Notes: a model not told the origin generated them from the letters alone. 64,000 nucleotides of DNA from Candidatus Thiosymbion sp. (GCA_018435665.1 JAHDND010000051.1:1-64000); one strand, 5' to 3'. Counted from the stretch's first letter, positions 48,190 through 57,825 are shown. Program-made: numbers and translations.

Positions 48190-50271
48190 TCAGCCCTTCT
48201 TGCGCTCCTGCACCTCCTTGATCACGGCCTCGGCCACCTGTTTGGGGCAGGGGGCGTAATGGGAGAATTCCATGGAAAATTGCCCGCGGCCGGAGGTCAT
48301 GGTGCGCAGGTCGCCGATGTAACCGAACATCTCGCTCAGGGGGCAGTCGGCCTTGACGCGCACCCCGTTGGGCCCCGATTCCTGCGCCTTGATCATACCC
48401 CGACGGCGGTTGAGATCGCCAATGACGTCACCGACGTGGTCCTCCGGGGTGAAGACGTCGACCTTCATGATCGGTTCCATCAACTGCGGCGCGGCCTTGG
48501 GCACCGATTGGCGATAGCCACCCTTGGCGGCGATCTCGTAGGCGATGGCCGAGGAGTCCACCGGGTGGTAGCTGCCGTCGATGAGGCTGACCTTGACGTC
48601 CAGGAGGGGGAAGCCGGCCAGGACGCCCTCCTTCATGCTGTCCTTGAAGCCCTTGTCCACCGCGGGCCAGAACTCGCGGGGCACGGTACCGCCGGTGACC
48701 AGGGACTCGAACTGATAACCCGCGCCAGGCTCGCCGGGCTCGATGGCATAGTCGATGCGGGCGAACTGGCCCGAGCCGCCGGTCTGCTTCTTGTGGGTGT
48801 AGCTGTCCTCGACCCGCTTGGTCAGGGTCTCGCGGTAGGCCACCTGGGGCTTGCCGACCTCGACCTCGATGCCATGGGTCCGCTTGAGGATGTCGACCTT
48901 GATGTCCAGGTGCAGCTCGCCCATGCCCTTGATGATGGTCTCACCGCTCTCCGGATCGGTCTCGACGCGGAAGGAGGGGTCCTCCTGGATCATCTTGTTG
49001 AGGGCCACGCCCAGCTTGTCGGCGCCATTCTTGTCGCGGGGGGCGATAGCGATGGAGATGACCGGGTCGGGAAAGACCATGGGCTCCAGGGTCGCTGGAT
49101 GCTTGGGATCGCAGAGGGTGTGACCGGTCTGGGTGTTCTTCATGCCCAGCAGGGCGACGATATCGCCGGCCTGGGCCGAGTCCAGTTCCTCGCGGGAGTC
49201 GGCGTGCATCTCGACGATACGGCCGATGCGTTCCGTCTTGCCAGTGAAGGTATTGAGTACCGAGTCACCCTTCTTGATCTTGCCGGAATAGATGCGGGTG
49301 AAGGTCAGGGCGCCGAAGCGGTCGTCCATGATCTTGAAGGCCAGGGCGCGCAGGGGCCGCTCGGGATCGACGATGGCGTATTCGCCGGTCTCGTTGCCCT
49401 CCAGATCGACCTCGGGCTGGGGCTTGACCTCCATGGGATTGGGCAGATAATCCACCACGGCGTCGAGCACCAGTTGCATGCCCTTGTTCTTGAACGAGGA
49501 GCCGCAGTAGGTGGGGAAGAAGTCGAGGTTGATGGTGCCCTTGCGGATGCAGGTCTTCACTGTCTCGAGATCAGGTTCCTCGCCCTCCAGGTATTTCTCC
49601 AAGGCCACGTCGTCTTGCTCCACGGCCATCTCGATCAGCTTTTCCCGCCACTCCTCGACCTGGTCGGCCATGTCCGCCGGCACGTCCTGGATGCTGTAGT
49701 TCTCCGGCGCGCCGGAATCGTCCCAGACCCAGGCCTTGCGGGTCAGCAGATCGACGACGCCGACGAAGCTGCTCTCCAGGCCGATGGGCAGGACCATGAC
49801 CAGGGGGCGGGCGCCCAGCACGTTCTGCACCTGGTCGACGACGCGGTAGAAGTTGGCGCCGATGCGGTCGAGTTTGTTGACGTAGATGATGCGGGAGACC
49901 TTGGAGTCGTTGGCGTAGCGCCAGTTGGTCTCTGACTGGGGCTCGACGCCGCCGGAGCCGCAGAAGACGCCGATGCCGCCGTCCAGGACCTTGAGGGAGC
50001 GATAGACCTCGATGGTGAAGTCCACGTGGCCGGGGGTGTCGATGACGTTCAGCCGGCAACCCTTCCACTGGCAGGAGGTGGCGGCGGATTGGATGGTGAT
50101 GCCGCGCTCGGCCTCCTGCTCCATGAAGTCCATGGTGGACTCGCCATCATGCACCTCACCCAGGCGGTGAATCTTGCCGGTGAGCTTGAGAATGCGCTCG
50201 GTAGTCGTCGTCTTTCCCGCGTCCACGTGGGCGAAGATACCGATGTTTCGGTAGTTTGAGAGGTCAGTCAT
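48190..50271 (-). CDS. fusA: Elongation factor G
   Basis: 693 residues. GTPase motifs: G1 [12 protein letters not shown]3 DTPGHVDF, G4 NKLDRIG. All five EF-G domains are present, ending with the domain V sequence [20 protein letters not shown]. It drives translocation on the ribosome. It stands outside the str operon (no rpsL, rpsG or tuf here), so it may be a second EF-G copy of the genome. [17 protein letters not shown] and the loop sequences differ slightly from the str-operon type. Confidence 0.96.
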   Translation of the reverse strand: MTDLSNYRNIGIFAHVDAGKTTTTERILKLTGKIHRLGEVHDGESTMDFMEQEAERGITIQSAATSCQWKGCRLNVIDTPGHVDFTIEVYRSLKVLDGGIGVFCGSGGVEPQSETNWRYANDSKVSRIIYVNKLDRIGANFYRVVDQVQNVLGARPLVMVLPIGLESSFVGVVDLLTRKAWVWDDSGAPENYSIQDVPADMADQVEEWREKLIEMAVEQDDVALEKYLEGEEPDLETVKTCIRKGTINLDFFPTYCGSSFKNKGMQLVLDAVVDYLPNPMEVKPQPEVDLEGNETGEYAIVDPERPLRALAFKIMDDRFGALTFTRIYSGKIKKGDSVLNTFTGKTERIGRIVEMHADSREELDSAQAGDIVALLGMKNTQTGHTLCDPKHPATLEPMVFPDPVISIAIAPRDKNGADKLGVALNKMIQEDPSFRVETDPESGETIIKGMGELHLDIKVDILKRTHGIEVEVGKPQVAYRETLTKRVEDSYTHKKQTGGSGQFARIDYAIEPGEPGAGYQFESLVTGGTVPREFWPAVDKGFKDSMKEGVLAGFPLLDVKVSLIDGSYHPVDSSAIAYEIAAKGGYRQSVPKAAPQLMEPIMKVDVFTPEDHVGDVIGDLNRRRGMIKAQESGPNGVRVKADCPLSEMFGYIGDLRTMTSGRGQFSMEFSHYAPCPKQVAEAVIKEVQERKKG

Positions 50272-50601
50272 TGTTGCTTCCAGGGGTTACCAAACCGGGC
50301 CTGGTGGGGTTTGGAACGAAACCGCGCCAAGGATCGGGGGGACGGGAGGAGACGGGGGTTGCGAGGCCCGACTCTAAGAAACCCTCAATTATAGGCATGC
50401 TTAGCAACTTCAGACAAGAATTGCCGGCCAAAATGGAGTCGACGCAACTAATTGTTCGGTTTCCCCGGCTCGGGTGGTGTCTGGGGGGGACGCCATGAAC
50501 AAGGTCCGGTAGGCTTGACCGCCTCCTTGCGGCCGACACCCCCGCCCAATGGGAGGGAGTATGCTTTACGCTCCGCTTCGCTCTCAGGATTGATCCAGGA
50601 C
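50272..50601. promoter_or_regulatory. 330-bp divergent intergenic region between fusA and the DUF1343 gene
   Basis: Both flanking genes start here and point away. A lower-GC stretch at 50380-50460 is the likely promoter zone. GTCTGGGGGGAC at 50479-50490, followed by GGCTTGACC at 50511-50519, resembles one arm and the core of the large inverted repeat at 54702-54766. No hairpin with T-run is seen. Confidence 0.45.
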
Positions 50602-51819
50602 ATGCTACCCGGTATCACCGCACTCCTCGCCCGCCCGGATCTGCTCGCCCGCCTGCGCGGCCAACGCCTGGCCCTGCTCGGGCATCCAGCCTCCCTGACC
50701 GCGGCGGGCGAGCATAGCCTCGATGCCCTGCGGGCGACCCCAGGCCTCGAACTGGTCGCCGCCTTCGGTCCCCAGCATGGGATGCGGGGTGACAAGCAGG
50801 ACAACATGATCGAGAGTCCGGACTATCGCGATCCGCTCCATGGCATTCCCGTCTTCAGCCTCTATGGCGAGGTCCGCCGGCCGACAGCCGCGATGCTGGC
50901 GACCTTCGACCTCCTGCTGGTGGACCTCCAGGATATCGGTACCCGCATCTATACCTACGTGACCACCCTGGCCTATCTACTCGAGGCCTGCGCCCGGCTC
51001 GGCAAGCCGGTTTGGGTGCTGGATCGGCCCAACCCCGCCGGTCGTCCCGTGGAAGGGACGCTCCTGGAACCCGGCTGGGAGAGCTTCGTCGGGGTTGCCC
51101 CCCTGATCATGCGCCATGGCCTGACCTTCGGCGAACTGGCCCAGTGGCTGGCGGCCTGGCTACGCCGGGACCAGGGGCTGACCGTCGAACTGGAGGTCAT
51201 CCCCATGAGCGGCTACCGCATCCACGCCGCTCCCGGTCATGGCTGGCCATTGCATGAGCTGCCCTGGGTCAATCCCAGCCCCAATGCCTCCAGCCTCAAC
51301 ATGGCCCGCTGCTTCCCCGGAACCGTGCTCCTCGAAGGCACCACACTGTCCGAGGGCCGGGGGACGACGCTGGCCCTGGAGATCCTGGGGGCGCCGGATA
51401 TCGACGGTCGGCGCCTGCTCAGCCGCATGCGCGACTGGCGCCCGGACTGGCTGGCGGGGGCCCTGTTGCGGCCCTGTCACTTCGAGCCGACCTTTCACAA
51501 GCACGCCGGCCAACTCTGCTCGGGCATCCAGATCCATACCGACCTGGCCAGCTACGACCATGCACGTTTCCGCCCCTACCGGTTGGTGGCCATCTTCCTC
51601 AAGACCCTGCGCCGGGAATATCCGGATTATCCGCTGTGGCGGGTCTTCCCCTACGAATACGAGACGGAGCGCCTGGCCATCGACCTCCTGGCCGGCGGCA
51701 CCCTGCTGCGCGACTGGGTTGACGACCCTCAGGCCACCCCGGAGGATCTGGAGACGCGCCTGGCCGCGGACGAGGCCGTCTGGAGCGAGGAGCGCAAGCC
51801 CTATCTGTTTTATGATTGA
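50602..51819 (+). CDS. DUF1343 protein, NamZ-type exo-beta-N-acetylmuramidase family
   Basis: 405 residues from ATG 50602 (MLPGITALLARPDL); the frame is open upstream but without homology. Family signatures: LLGHPASLTAAGEHSLD, FGPQHGMRGDKQDNM, LLVDLQDIGTRIYTYV, VLDRPNPAGRPVEG and LEGTTLSEGRGTTLALE. Characterised NamZ releases terminal MurNAc from peptidoglycan fragments. No signal peptide is visible, so it would act on imported muropeptides in the cytosol. A short GC hairpin (CCCGCTCCGAGCGGG, 51830-51844) follows the stop. Confidence 0.87.
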   Translation: MLPGITALLARPDLLARLRGQRLALLGHPASLTAAGEHSLDALRATPGLELVAAFGPQHGMRGDKQDNMIESPDYRDPLHGIPVFSLYGEVRRPTAAMLATFDLLLVDLQDIGTRIYTYVTTLAYLLEACARLGKPVWVLDRPNPAGRPVEGTLLEPGWESFVGVAPLIMRHGLTFGELAQWLAAWLRRDQGLTVELEVIPMSGYRIHAAPGHGWPLHELPWVNPSPNASSLNMARCFPGTVLLEGTTLSEGRGTTLALEILGAPDIDGRRLLSRMRDWRPDWLAGALLRPCHFEPTFHKHAGQLCSGIQIHTDLASYDHARFRPYRLVAIFLKTLRREYPDYPLWRVFPYEYETERLAIDLLAGGTLLRDWVDDPQATPEDLETRLAADEAVWSEERKPYLFYD

Positions 51820-51882
51820 CCACTAGGTACCCCGCTCCGAGCGGGTTCCTCAAAAAAATCCACTCTTGAGGAGGTTATCGCC

Positions 51883-52137
51883 ATGATCGAGCCCATGATC
51901 GCCGCCACCGTCCCCGCCGCCGTCGAACTCAAGGCCGGCCAGACCATTTATTGGTGCAGTTGCGGCCTGTCGGCCAACCAGCCCTATTGCGACGGCTCGC
52001 ATACCGGGGACTTCAATCCCCTGCCCTTCACCCCCGAAACCGACGGCACCTATTACCTCTGCCAGTGCAAGCAGACCGCCACCCCGCCCCTGTGCGATGG
52101 CGCCCATAACCGCTTTGCCGAGGGCGGCCAGGGCTAA
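51883..52137 (+). CDS. Small protein with two CDGSH iron-sulfur motifs
   Basis: 84 residues. Two CDGSH-type motifs: CSCGLSANQPYCDGSH at about 25-40 and CQCKQTATPPLCDGAH at about 60-75, each giving three Cys and one His for a 2Fe-2S cluster. The tandem arrangement matches the MiNT/CISD3 class, usually soluble monomers involved in Fe-S or redox handling. Strong ribosome binding site GAGGAGG lies upstream. Confidence 0.93.
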   Translation: MIEPMIAATVPAAVELKAGQTIYWCSCGLSANQPYCDGSHTGDFNPLPFTPETDGTYYLCQCKQTATPPLCDGAHNRFAEGGQG

Positions 52138-52245
52138 GGTTATTCCGGTCACAACCTACAGACATCGCACAATTGTCTAGCCCCCACCTGATCCCATTCA
52201 GGCCCCGCCCCGCCGTGTCCTCATCCGAACGAAAAGGCATGGCCT

Positions 52246-52872
52246 TTAGGGATAAATGCCTAGATCGGTGGTCGCTACCAGGGTGGCCCCGGAACCCGCC
52301 ATGCGCCGCAGGGCCTGGCCCTCGTCGTCCGGATCGAGATTGACGGCGCGACAGGCATCGGTCAGGACGATGACCCCATAGCCTGCCCGCCGCAGGTCAA
52401 GAGTGGTGTTTTGCACGCAATAGTCCGTTGCCAGGCCGGCGACGAAGAGCCGACGCAGATCCTGACGGCGCAGGGTGGCGCTCAGGGGGTGCCCCGCCCC
52501 GTCCTCGGCCAGGAAGGCGGAATACTGCTCCTCCGCCTGATGCTGGCCCTTGGAAAAGATCAGGGGCCTGGGTGCCAGGTGCAGCCGGGCATCAAACGCC
52601 GCCCCGGAGCTGTGCTGGACGCAATGGGGTGGCCAGGGACCGCCCTGGGCCTGAAAGGAGCAGTGTTCCACCGGGTGCCAGTCGCGGGAGTAGAGGACGG
52701 CTAGATGCTGGCGGAGGAAGGCGGTGATGACCCGGTTCAAGGGGGTGATGATGCGATCTCCATCCGGGATGCCGAGGGCGCCGCCGGGCATGAAGTCGTG
52801 TTGCACGTCGACCACCAGCAGGGCATCGCCGGTTTTCAGGGTCACGGAGGGCATGAGGAGGGCTGGATTCAT
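52246..52872 (-). CDS. pncA: Nicotinamidase / isochorismatase-family hydrolase
   Basis: 208 residues from ATG 52872. Catalytic triad positions are visible: Asp in LLVVDVQHDFMPGG, Lys in IFSKGQHQ and Cys in GLATDYCVQNT. Metal-ligand context SRDWHPVEHCSF matches nicotinamidases (D..H). Predicted to hydrolyse nicotinamide to nicotinate for NAD salvage. Divergent from the photolyase gene. Confidence 0.88.
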   Translation of the reverse strand: MNPALLMPSVTLKTGDALLVVDVQHDFMPGGALGIPDGDRIITPLNRVITAFLRQHLAVLYSRDWHPVEHCSFQAQGGPWPPHCVQHSSGAAFDARLHLAPRPLIFSKGQHQAEEQYSAFLAEDGAGHPLSATLRRQDLRRLFVAGLATDYCVQNTTLDLRRAGYGVIVLTDACRAVNLDPDDEGQALRRMAGSGATLVATTDLGIYP

Positions 52873-52952
52873 GGCTGGCCACCTTGCATTACCTGGCTCT
52901 AAAGTATCGGTGAAAACCAACGGTCCTCGCCAACTTTCTCCGCCAACTTGCC

Positions 52953-54638
52953 ATGTCGACCCATCCTGGCTCCCCTCAGCGTCACAGTCCAGGGCCCGCT
53001 TCCGGTGCCAACCCGGACCCTGGTCCCGGTCCCGGTTCAGGACCGGGTACCTGCTCACCCGCGGCGACAGTCACCAGTGACCCGGGTCCAGGCGCGAAGG
53101 CCGGCTCCGGGCCCGCCTTGCGCCTGATCCTGGGTGATCAGCTCAACCCTCGGCATTCCTGGTTCGACGCCACCAGCCCGGCCGTGGTCCATGTCCTGAT
53201 GGAGATCCGTCAGGAAACGGACTATGTGCTGCATCATGCCCAGAAGGTGCTGGCCATCTTCGCCGCCATGCGCGAGTTTGCCCGCCAGCTCAAGGCCGCC
53301 GGCCACCGGGTGCGCTACATCGCTATCGACGACCCCGCCAACCGCCAGTCCCTGACCGCCAACCTGGAGGCCCTGATTAGCCACTACGGGGCCCGCGCCC
53401 TGGAGTACCAGGCCCCGGATGAGTGGCGGCTCGACGCCCAACTGGCCGCCTGGGCGGCCCGCCAGACCATCCCCTGCCGGATGGTGGACAGCGAGCACTT
53501 CTACACCGGACGCAACGCGGCCGCCGAGATCTTCGCGGGTCGCCGGCAATGGCTGCTCGAACACTTCTACCGCACCCTGCGCCGGCGTCACCAGGTCTTG
53601 CTGGAGGCCTCCGGTGAGCCCGTGGGCGGCCAGTGGAATTACGACAGCGAGAACCGCAAACCCTGGCCCGGCAGCCCCCCCGAGCCCGTCGATCGGCGTC
53701 CCCTTCACGACCATTCCGCTCTGTGGCGCGCCATCCAGGCCGCGGGCGTCACGACCCTGGGCGACCCCCAGGCCGCGGCCTTGCGTTGGCCCCTCCATCG
53801 CGCCGAGGCCCTGGCGCAGCTCGAGGCCTTCATCACCGAGGCCCTGCCCCATTTCGGCGACTTCCAGGACGCCCTGTCCTCCCGCGGCTGGCGCCTCTTC
53901 CATTCCCTGCTGTCCTTCGCCCTCAACACCAAGATGCTGCATCCCCGGGAAGTGGTCCAGGCCGCCGAGGCCGCTTGGCGGGAGGGCCAGGCGCCCCTGG
54001 CGGCGGTGGAGGGCTTCATCCGCCAGATCCTCGGCTGGCGGGAGTATGTGCGCGGGGTCTACTGGGCGAACATGCCGGGCTACATCGAGGTCAACTACTT
54101 CGATCACCATCGCCCCCTGCCCGGCTGGTTCTGGACCGGCCAGACGCGCATGGCCTGCCTGGCCAGCGCCATCGGCCAGTCCCTGGCGCAGGCCTATGCC
54201 CATCACATCCAGCGCCTGATGGTGATCGGGAACTTCGCCCTGCTCGCCGGCCTGGACCCGGCGCAACTGCACCGCTGGTACCTAGGCATCTACATTGACG
54301 CCTTCGAGTGGGTGGAGGCGCCCAACACCCTGGGCATGAGCCAGTTCGCCGACGGCGGCCGCATGGCCACCAAGCCCTACGTCAGCAGCGCCGCCTACCT
54401 GGACCGGATGGGCGATCATTGTCGGGGCTGCCCTTACGACAAGAAGGCCAAGGAGGGCGAGCGGGCCTGCCCCTTCAACCTCCTTTACTGGGACTTCTTC
54501 GCCCGTCACAAGGATCGGTTGGGGCGCAATCCCCGCCTGGGACTGGTGTATCGCAACCTGGAGCGGATGGACCCGGTGAGCCTGGCGCGGTGGCGGGCCC
54601 AGGCCGCAAGGATGCTCGACAGGATAGAGGCATTGTGA
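52953..54638 (+). CDS. Cryptochrome/photolyase family protein with Fe-S cluster (DPRP / FeS-BCP type)
   Basis: 561 residues. The first 50 residues are a low-complexity Pro/Gly/Ser run (ANPDPGPGPGSGPG); the true domain starts LRLILGDQLNPRHSWF. FAD-binding helical domain: GWRLFHSLLSFALNTKMLHP, QILGWREYVRGVYW, ALLAGLDPAQLHRWYL. The C-terminus has the Fe-S cysteines (GDHCRGCPYDKKAKEGERAC in sequence around 480-500). This is the bacterial (6-4) photolyase class exemplified by PhrB. A later start nearer 53110 is possible if the low-complexity leader is untranslated. Confidence 0.9.
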   Translation: MSTHPGSPQRHSPGPASGANPDPGPGPGSGPGTCSPAATVTSDPGPGAKAGSGPALRLILGDQLNPRHSWFDATSPAVVHVLMEIRQETDYVLHHAQKVLAIFAAMREFARQLKAAGHRVRYIAIDDPANRQSLTANLEALISHYGARALEYQAPDEWRLDAQLAAWAARQTIPCRMVDSEHFYTGRNAAAEIFAGRRQWLLEHFYRTLRRRHQVLLEASGEPVGGQWNYDSENRKPWPGSPPEPVDRRPLHDHSALWRAIQAAGVTTLGDPQAAALRWPLHRAEALAQLEAFITEALPHFGDFQDALSSRGWRLFHSLLSFALNTKMLHPREVVQAAEAAWREGQAPLAAVEGFIRQILGWREYVRGVYWANMPGYIEVNYFDHHRPLPGWFWTGQTRMACLASAIGQSLAQAYAHHIQRLMVIGNFALLAGLDPAQLHRWYLGIYIDAFEWVEAPNTLGMSQFADGGRMATKPYVSSAAYLDRMGDHCRGCPYDKKAKEGERACPFNLLYWDFFARHKDRLGRNPRLGLVYRNLERMDPVSLARWRAQAARMLDRIEAL

Positions 54639-54701
54639 TGCCCAGCGATCCGGGTGAGCCGATCTCCAGCCATCAAACATCCTGCAATTTAGGCTTGGGT
54701 C

Positions 54702-54766
54702 GGGTTACGTCTGGGGGGACCGTAAAGCCATCCCTGGTGGCTTGACGGTCCCCCCAGACGTAACCC
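54702..54766. repeat. 65-bp inverted repeat with perfect 22-bp arms
   Basis: Left arm 54702-54723 (begins GGGTTACGTCTGGGGGGACC) is the exact reverse complement of 54745-54766. Inside, AAGCCA and TGGCTT can pair around TCCCTGG, so nearly the whole element folds into one hairpin. It sits in the 247-bp gap between the photolyase and UPF0126 genes. The size and structure resemble a REP/MITE-type element; no transposase is nearby. Confidence 0.88.
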
Positions 54767-54885
54767 CGTCACCCGTCACCCGTCGCGCACTCCCCAACCC
54801 CAACCGAAAAGGCCCAGTTCGGCGATATGATGACCATCCGCCGGGTCGTACCCCGGAGACACCGCACGGGAACCGCTCCAGAGCC

Positions 54886-55506
54886 ATGCTGACCTTCATC
54901 GAAATCAGCGCCATCATCGTCTTTGCCGTCTCCGGTCTGATCGTGGCCGTGCATAAGGGCATGGATATCGTCGGCGTCTTCACCGTGGCCTTCGTCGCCG
55001 CCTTTGGCGGCGGCACCCTGCGCGATGTCCTGCTGGACCGTCGCCCCCTCTTCTGGGTGGAGCATCAGGAATACGTCTGGCTGGTGATGGCCCTGACCCT
55101 GGTGGTCCCGCCCTTCACCAAATTCCTCGGCCATCGCTGGGCGGAGCGGGTCATGCAGACCACCGACGCCCTGGGGCTGGGACTGTTTGCCGCCTCCGGC
55201 GCCGCCCTGGGACTGGCGGCGGGTCTGCCACTCCTCCCGGTGGTCCTGATCGGGGTCATCACTGGCGTCTTCGGCGGGGTATTGCGCGACGTGCTGTGCA
55301 ACGAGATCCCGGTGGTCTTTCACGACCATCGCCCCTATGCCCTCTGCGCCTTCGCCGGCTGCTGGGTGTTCGTGGGCCTGGAAAGCCTGGGGCTGGTCTC
55401 CTGGCTGCCCCTGCTGGCTGGCACGGCCACCACCGCGGGACTGCGTCTCCTGGTGCTGGCGGCCGATTGGCGCATCCCGCCCTGGCCGCCGGCATCACGC
55501 CAATAA
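54886..55506 (+). CDS. UPF0126/TRIC family membrane protein
   Basis: 206 residues from ATG 54886. Two repeated halves of three helices plus a seventh, with the family motifs FGGGTLRDVLLDRRPLFW and FGGVLRDVLCNEIPVVF. Bacterial TRIC-type proteins form trimeric cation channels; glycine transport has been suggested for some relatives. The upstream in-frame region from 54742 lies in the inverted repeat and is not coding. Confidence 0.92.
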   Translation: MLTFIEISAIIVFAVSGLIVAVHKGMDIVGVFTVAFVAAFGGGTLRDVLLDRRPLFWVEHQEYVWLVMALTLVVPPFTKFLGHRWAERVMQTTDALGLGLFAASGAALGLAAGLPLLPVVLIGVITGVFGGVLRDVLCNEIPVVFHDHRPYALCAFAGCWVFVGLESLGLVSWLPLLAGTATTAGLRLLVLAADWRIPPWPPASRQ

Positions 55507-55610
55507 GTATCTTTTTTATCAGTCTCTTAAGTCCCCTCCGCCAGGCGTAAGGGCACCCGGTCACCCTGCGCCAAAGCTGGCAAATGGCCCTTGCAGTCCG
55601 GCCAGGAAAA

Positions 55611-55718
55611 TGGCTTTGTTTCGCAAAACGATGCTATTTGGTCGGCCCGGCCAAATGGGTTCGTTTCGCAAAACGACCCTTTCAGCACGGGCGGCCAATT
55701 GGGTTCGTTTCGCAAAAC
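55611..55718. repeat. Three imperfect repeats containing GTTTCGCAAAAC
   Basis: Copies at 55611-55629, 55656-55674 and 55700-55718 share TGGGTTCGTTTCGCAAAAC (the first is TGGCTTTGTTTCGCAAAAC), spaced 45 and 44 bases. Each is preceded by GGCC-A-rich sequence. The core is nearly palindromic. Spacing is too short and only three units exist, so it is not a CRISPR array; it is more like a dispersed multi-copy element. Read on the minus strand it encodes the repeated peptide SFCETxPF, which is unlikely to be a protein. Confidence 0.8.
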
Positions 55719-55733
55719 CATTCTTTTCTCGCG

Positions 55734-56082
55734 GGCTATGCCGCGGCGGCCACTAGCGTCAGCGGCACGGTCGGCACCTTCGGCGCCCTGGATATTCCCC
55801 CCGTGACCCAGTTCATGGCGGGCTTCACGGGCGGGGTCGACTACTACAACGACCAAACCGGCGCCGCGGTGGCCGTCCTGGGTTGGGACCGTGAGAGTGG
55901 CGCGGGGCACTTTACCGGCAACTTCACCGTCGAGGCGGAAGGCTATGCCTTCGCTCAGGACCTGGTGGCGGCCGGGGCCGATGTGCTCCTCCCGGTCGCG
56001 GGCCGCCAGGGCCATGGCGCCGCGGCCTATTGCCAGGAAAGCCAGCGGTGCCGGGTGATCCGGGTGGACACCGACTGGACGC
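55734..56082 (+). pseudogene. Fragment of a BMP-family (Med/PnrA-type) ABC substrate-binding lipoprotein gene
   Basis: An open frame encodes the middle of a BMP-family protein: GTVGTFGALDIPPVTQFMAG, GGVDYYNDQT, VLGWDRESGAGHFTGNF, AQDLVAAGADVLLPVAGR and VIRVDTDW. The N-terminal half with the lipobox and the C-terminal lobe are missing. The left end coincides with the GTTTCGCAAAAC repeats and the right end runs into the lipocalin-like gene on the other strand. Family members bind nucleosides or similar ligands. Confidence 0.8.
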
Positions 56083-56095
56083 CCGTTGCCGACAC

Positions 56096-56527
56096 TCAGC
56101 CCTGCTTGACCGCCCTTTCCCAGGTCAGCTTTTGGTTACCCAGCTGAATGATCAGCCGGTCCTGGTCAAACTGGAAGGGGCGCCGCTGATCCGTGTCGGT
56201 CCAACTGGGGATCAATCCCGCTATCACGTGATGGATCAGGATATTGCCCTCCACCCGGTAGGTGCCGCAATAGGCGAGATAGGTACTGTAGGCCCGCGCC
56301 CGATCCGGTTCCGAAAGGCTCTGGGCGGCGGCCGGTTCGAGCGGGACATGCGGATCGCTCTGCTGGCGATCCGGATCCATGAGTTGGGCGGACATGTAGC
56401 CATCGGCGGTATAGAGCAGATAGCCAACGGCGTCCTGGCCATAGGGATACTGAAGCGTGCCATCGGGCAGCGTGGCTTCCCAGGCAATTAGCTTCCAGGC
56501 GCCAACAAAAGGAGTTGCGTCGGTCAT
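56096..56527 (-). CDS. Lipocalin-like domain protein
   Basis: 143 residues, no signal peptide. Lipocalin-like fold pattern: FVGAWKLIAWEATLPDG at the start (the GxW motif), GYLLYTADGYMSAQLM and YCGTYRVEGNILIHHV, QFDQDRLIIQL near the end. Such cytosolic lipocalin-like proteins probably bind small hydrophobic ligands; none is defined. Divergent from the Old Yellow Enzyme gene, 221 bases apart, possibly sharing regulation. Confidence 0.82.
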   Translation of the reverse strand: MTDATPFVGAWKLIAWEATLPDGTLQYPYGQDAVGYLLYTADGYMSAQLMDPDRQQSDPHVPLEPAAAQSLSEPDRARAYSTYLAYCGTYRVEGNILIHHVIAGLIPSWTDTDQRRPFQFDQDRLIIQLGNQKLTWERAVKQG

Positions 56528-56748
56528 GGGGTGGTCCTCCAGGAGAAAAATGGCCTGTTACCCGACTTGGGACCGTCTTTGAGGCCCAGGTCTCGGGCTT
56601 CAGGAAACCGCCGGCGACACAGAATTTCAACGGCATGGAGCCGAAGGTGCCACTATACCGGCCCTTGGGCGTGGCGGAGCCGGGGATGCCGTCCCGGTGA
56701 ACCCGACGCCAGGCCCCCCGAGCAACTCACCCGCTTCTGGAGAATCCC

Positions 56749-57825
56749 ATGCTCTTCGAACCCGTTCGTATCCGCTCGCTGCCATTGCGCAACCGCATCG
56801 TCATGGCCCCCATGACCCGCAGCCGCGCCGTCGCCGCCAATACCCCCAACGCCCTGATGGCGGAGTATTACGCCCAGCGCGCCGCGGCGGGTCTGATCAT
56901 CAGCGAGGCCACCTCCCCCTCGCCCAACGGGCTTGGCTATCCGCGCATCCCGGGGCTCTACACGGATGAGCAGGTCCGCGGCTGGCGGCTGACCACCGAC
57001 GCAGTCCATGCCCAGGGCGGAAAAATCATCCTGCAACTGATGCATACCGGGCGCGTCGCCCAGGTGGCGAATCTGCCGGCAGGCGCGGAAGTGCTGGGGC
57101 CCGTCGCCGGGGTCTGTCCCGGGGAGATGTACACCGATGCCCTGGGCCTGCAACCCTTCAGCCCCGCCCGGGCGATGACCGAGGACGATATTGCGCAGGC
57201 CGTCGCGGAGTTCGCCCACGCGGCGCGTCTGGCCATCGAGGCCGGCTTCGACGGCGTGGAACTCCATGCGGCGAATGGGTACCTGATCGAGCAGTTCCTC
57301 AATCCCCTCGTGAACCAGCGGACCGACGGCTACGGGGGCGACATTCCGGGGCGCAACCGCTTCGCGCTGGAGGTGACGCAAGCGGTCTGCGCGGCGATTG
57401 GCGCGGACCAGGTCGGCATCCGCCTGTCCCCCTACGGGGTGTTCAACGGCACCGGGGCCTTCGCGGATGTCGATGCCCAGTATCTCGCCCTGTGCGAGGC
57501 CTTGTCGGCCCTCGGACTGCTCTATCTGCATGTCCTCGATCACGCGGCGATGGGCGCGCCCCCGGTGCCGGAGGCATTAAAAGTGCGACTGCGTGAACGC
57601 TTCGACGGGCCCTTCATCCTGGCGGGCGGTTTCGATTGGGCGACCGCGGAGGCGGCGCTGGCCGAGGGGCGGGCCGACCTCATCGCCTTCGGCCGACCAT
57701 TCCTCGCCAATCCCGACCTGGTCGAACGAATGCGGGTCGGGGCCGCCTTGAACCAGCCCGACATGGCGACCTTCTACACCCCGGACGCCAAGGGTTACAC
57801 CGACTATCCAACCCTGGGTTCTTGA
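56749..57825 (+). CDS. NADH:flavin oxidoreductase, Old Yellow Enzyme family
   Basis: 358 residues, FMN TIM barrel. Start PVRIRSLPLRNRIVMAPMTRS is typical. Catalytic pair in the family position: VELHAANGYLIEQFLNPLVN contains the conserved His-Ala-Ala-Asn-Gly, and RTDGYGGDIPGRNRFALEV the phosphate loop. Closest in pattern to NemA/xenobiotic reductases that reduce activated C=C bonds and nitro-esters with NAD(P)H. Cytosolic. A lipocalin-like gene is divergently transcribed. Confidence 0.94.
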   Translation: MLFEPVRIRSLPLRNRIVMAPMTRSRAVAANTPNALMAEYYAQRAAAGLIISEATSPSPNGLGYPRIPGLYTDEQVRGWRLTTDAVHAQGGKIILQLMHTGRVAQVANLPAGAEVLGPVAGVCPGEMYTDALGLQPFSPARAMTEDDIAQAVAEFAHAARLAIEAGFDGVELHAANGYLIEQFLNPLVNQRTDGYGGDIPGRNRFALEVTQAVCAAIGADQVGIRLSPYGVFNGTGAFADVDAQYLALCEALSALGLLYLHVLDHAAMGAPPVPEALKVRLRERFDGPFILAGGFDWATAEAALAEGRADLIAFGRPFLANPDLVERMRVGAALNQPDMATFYTPDAKGYTDYPTLGS

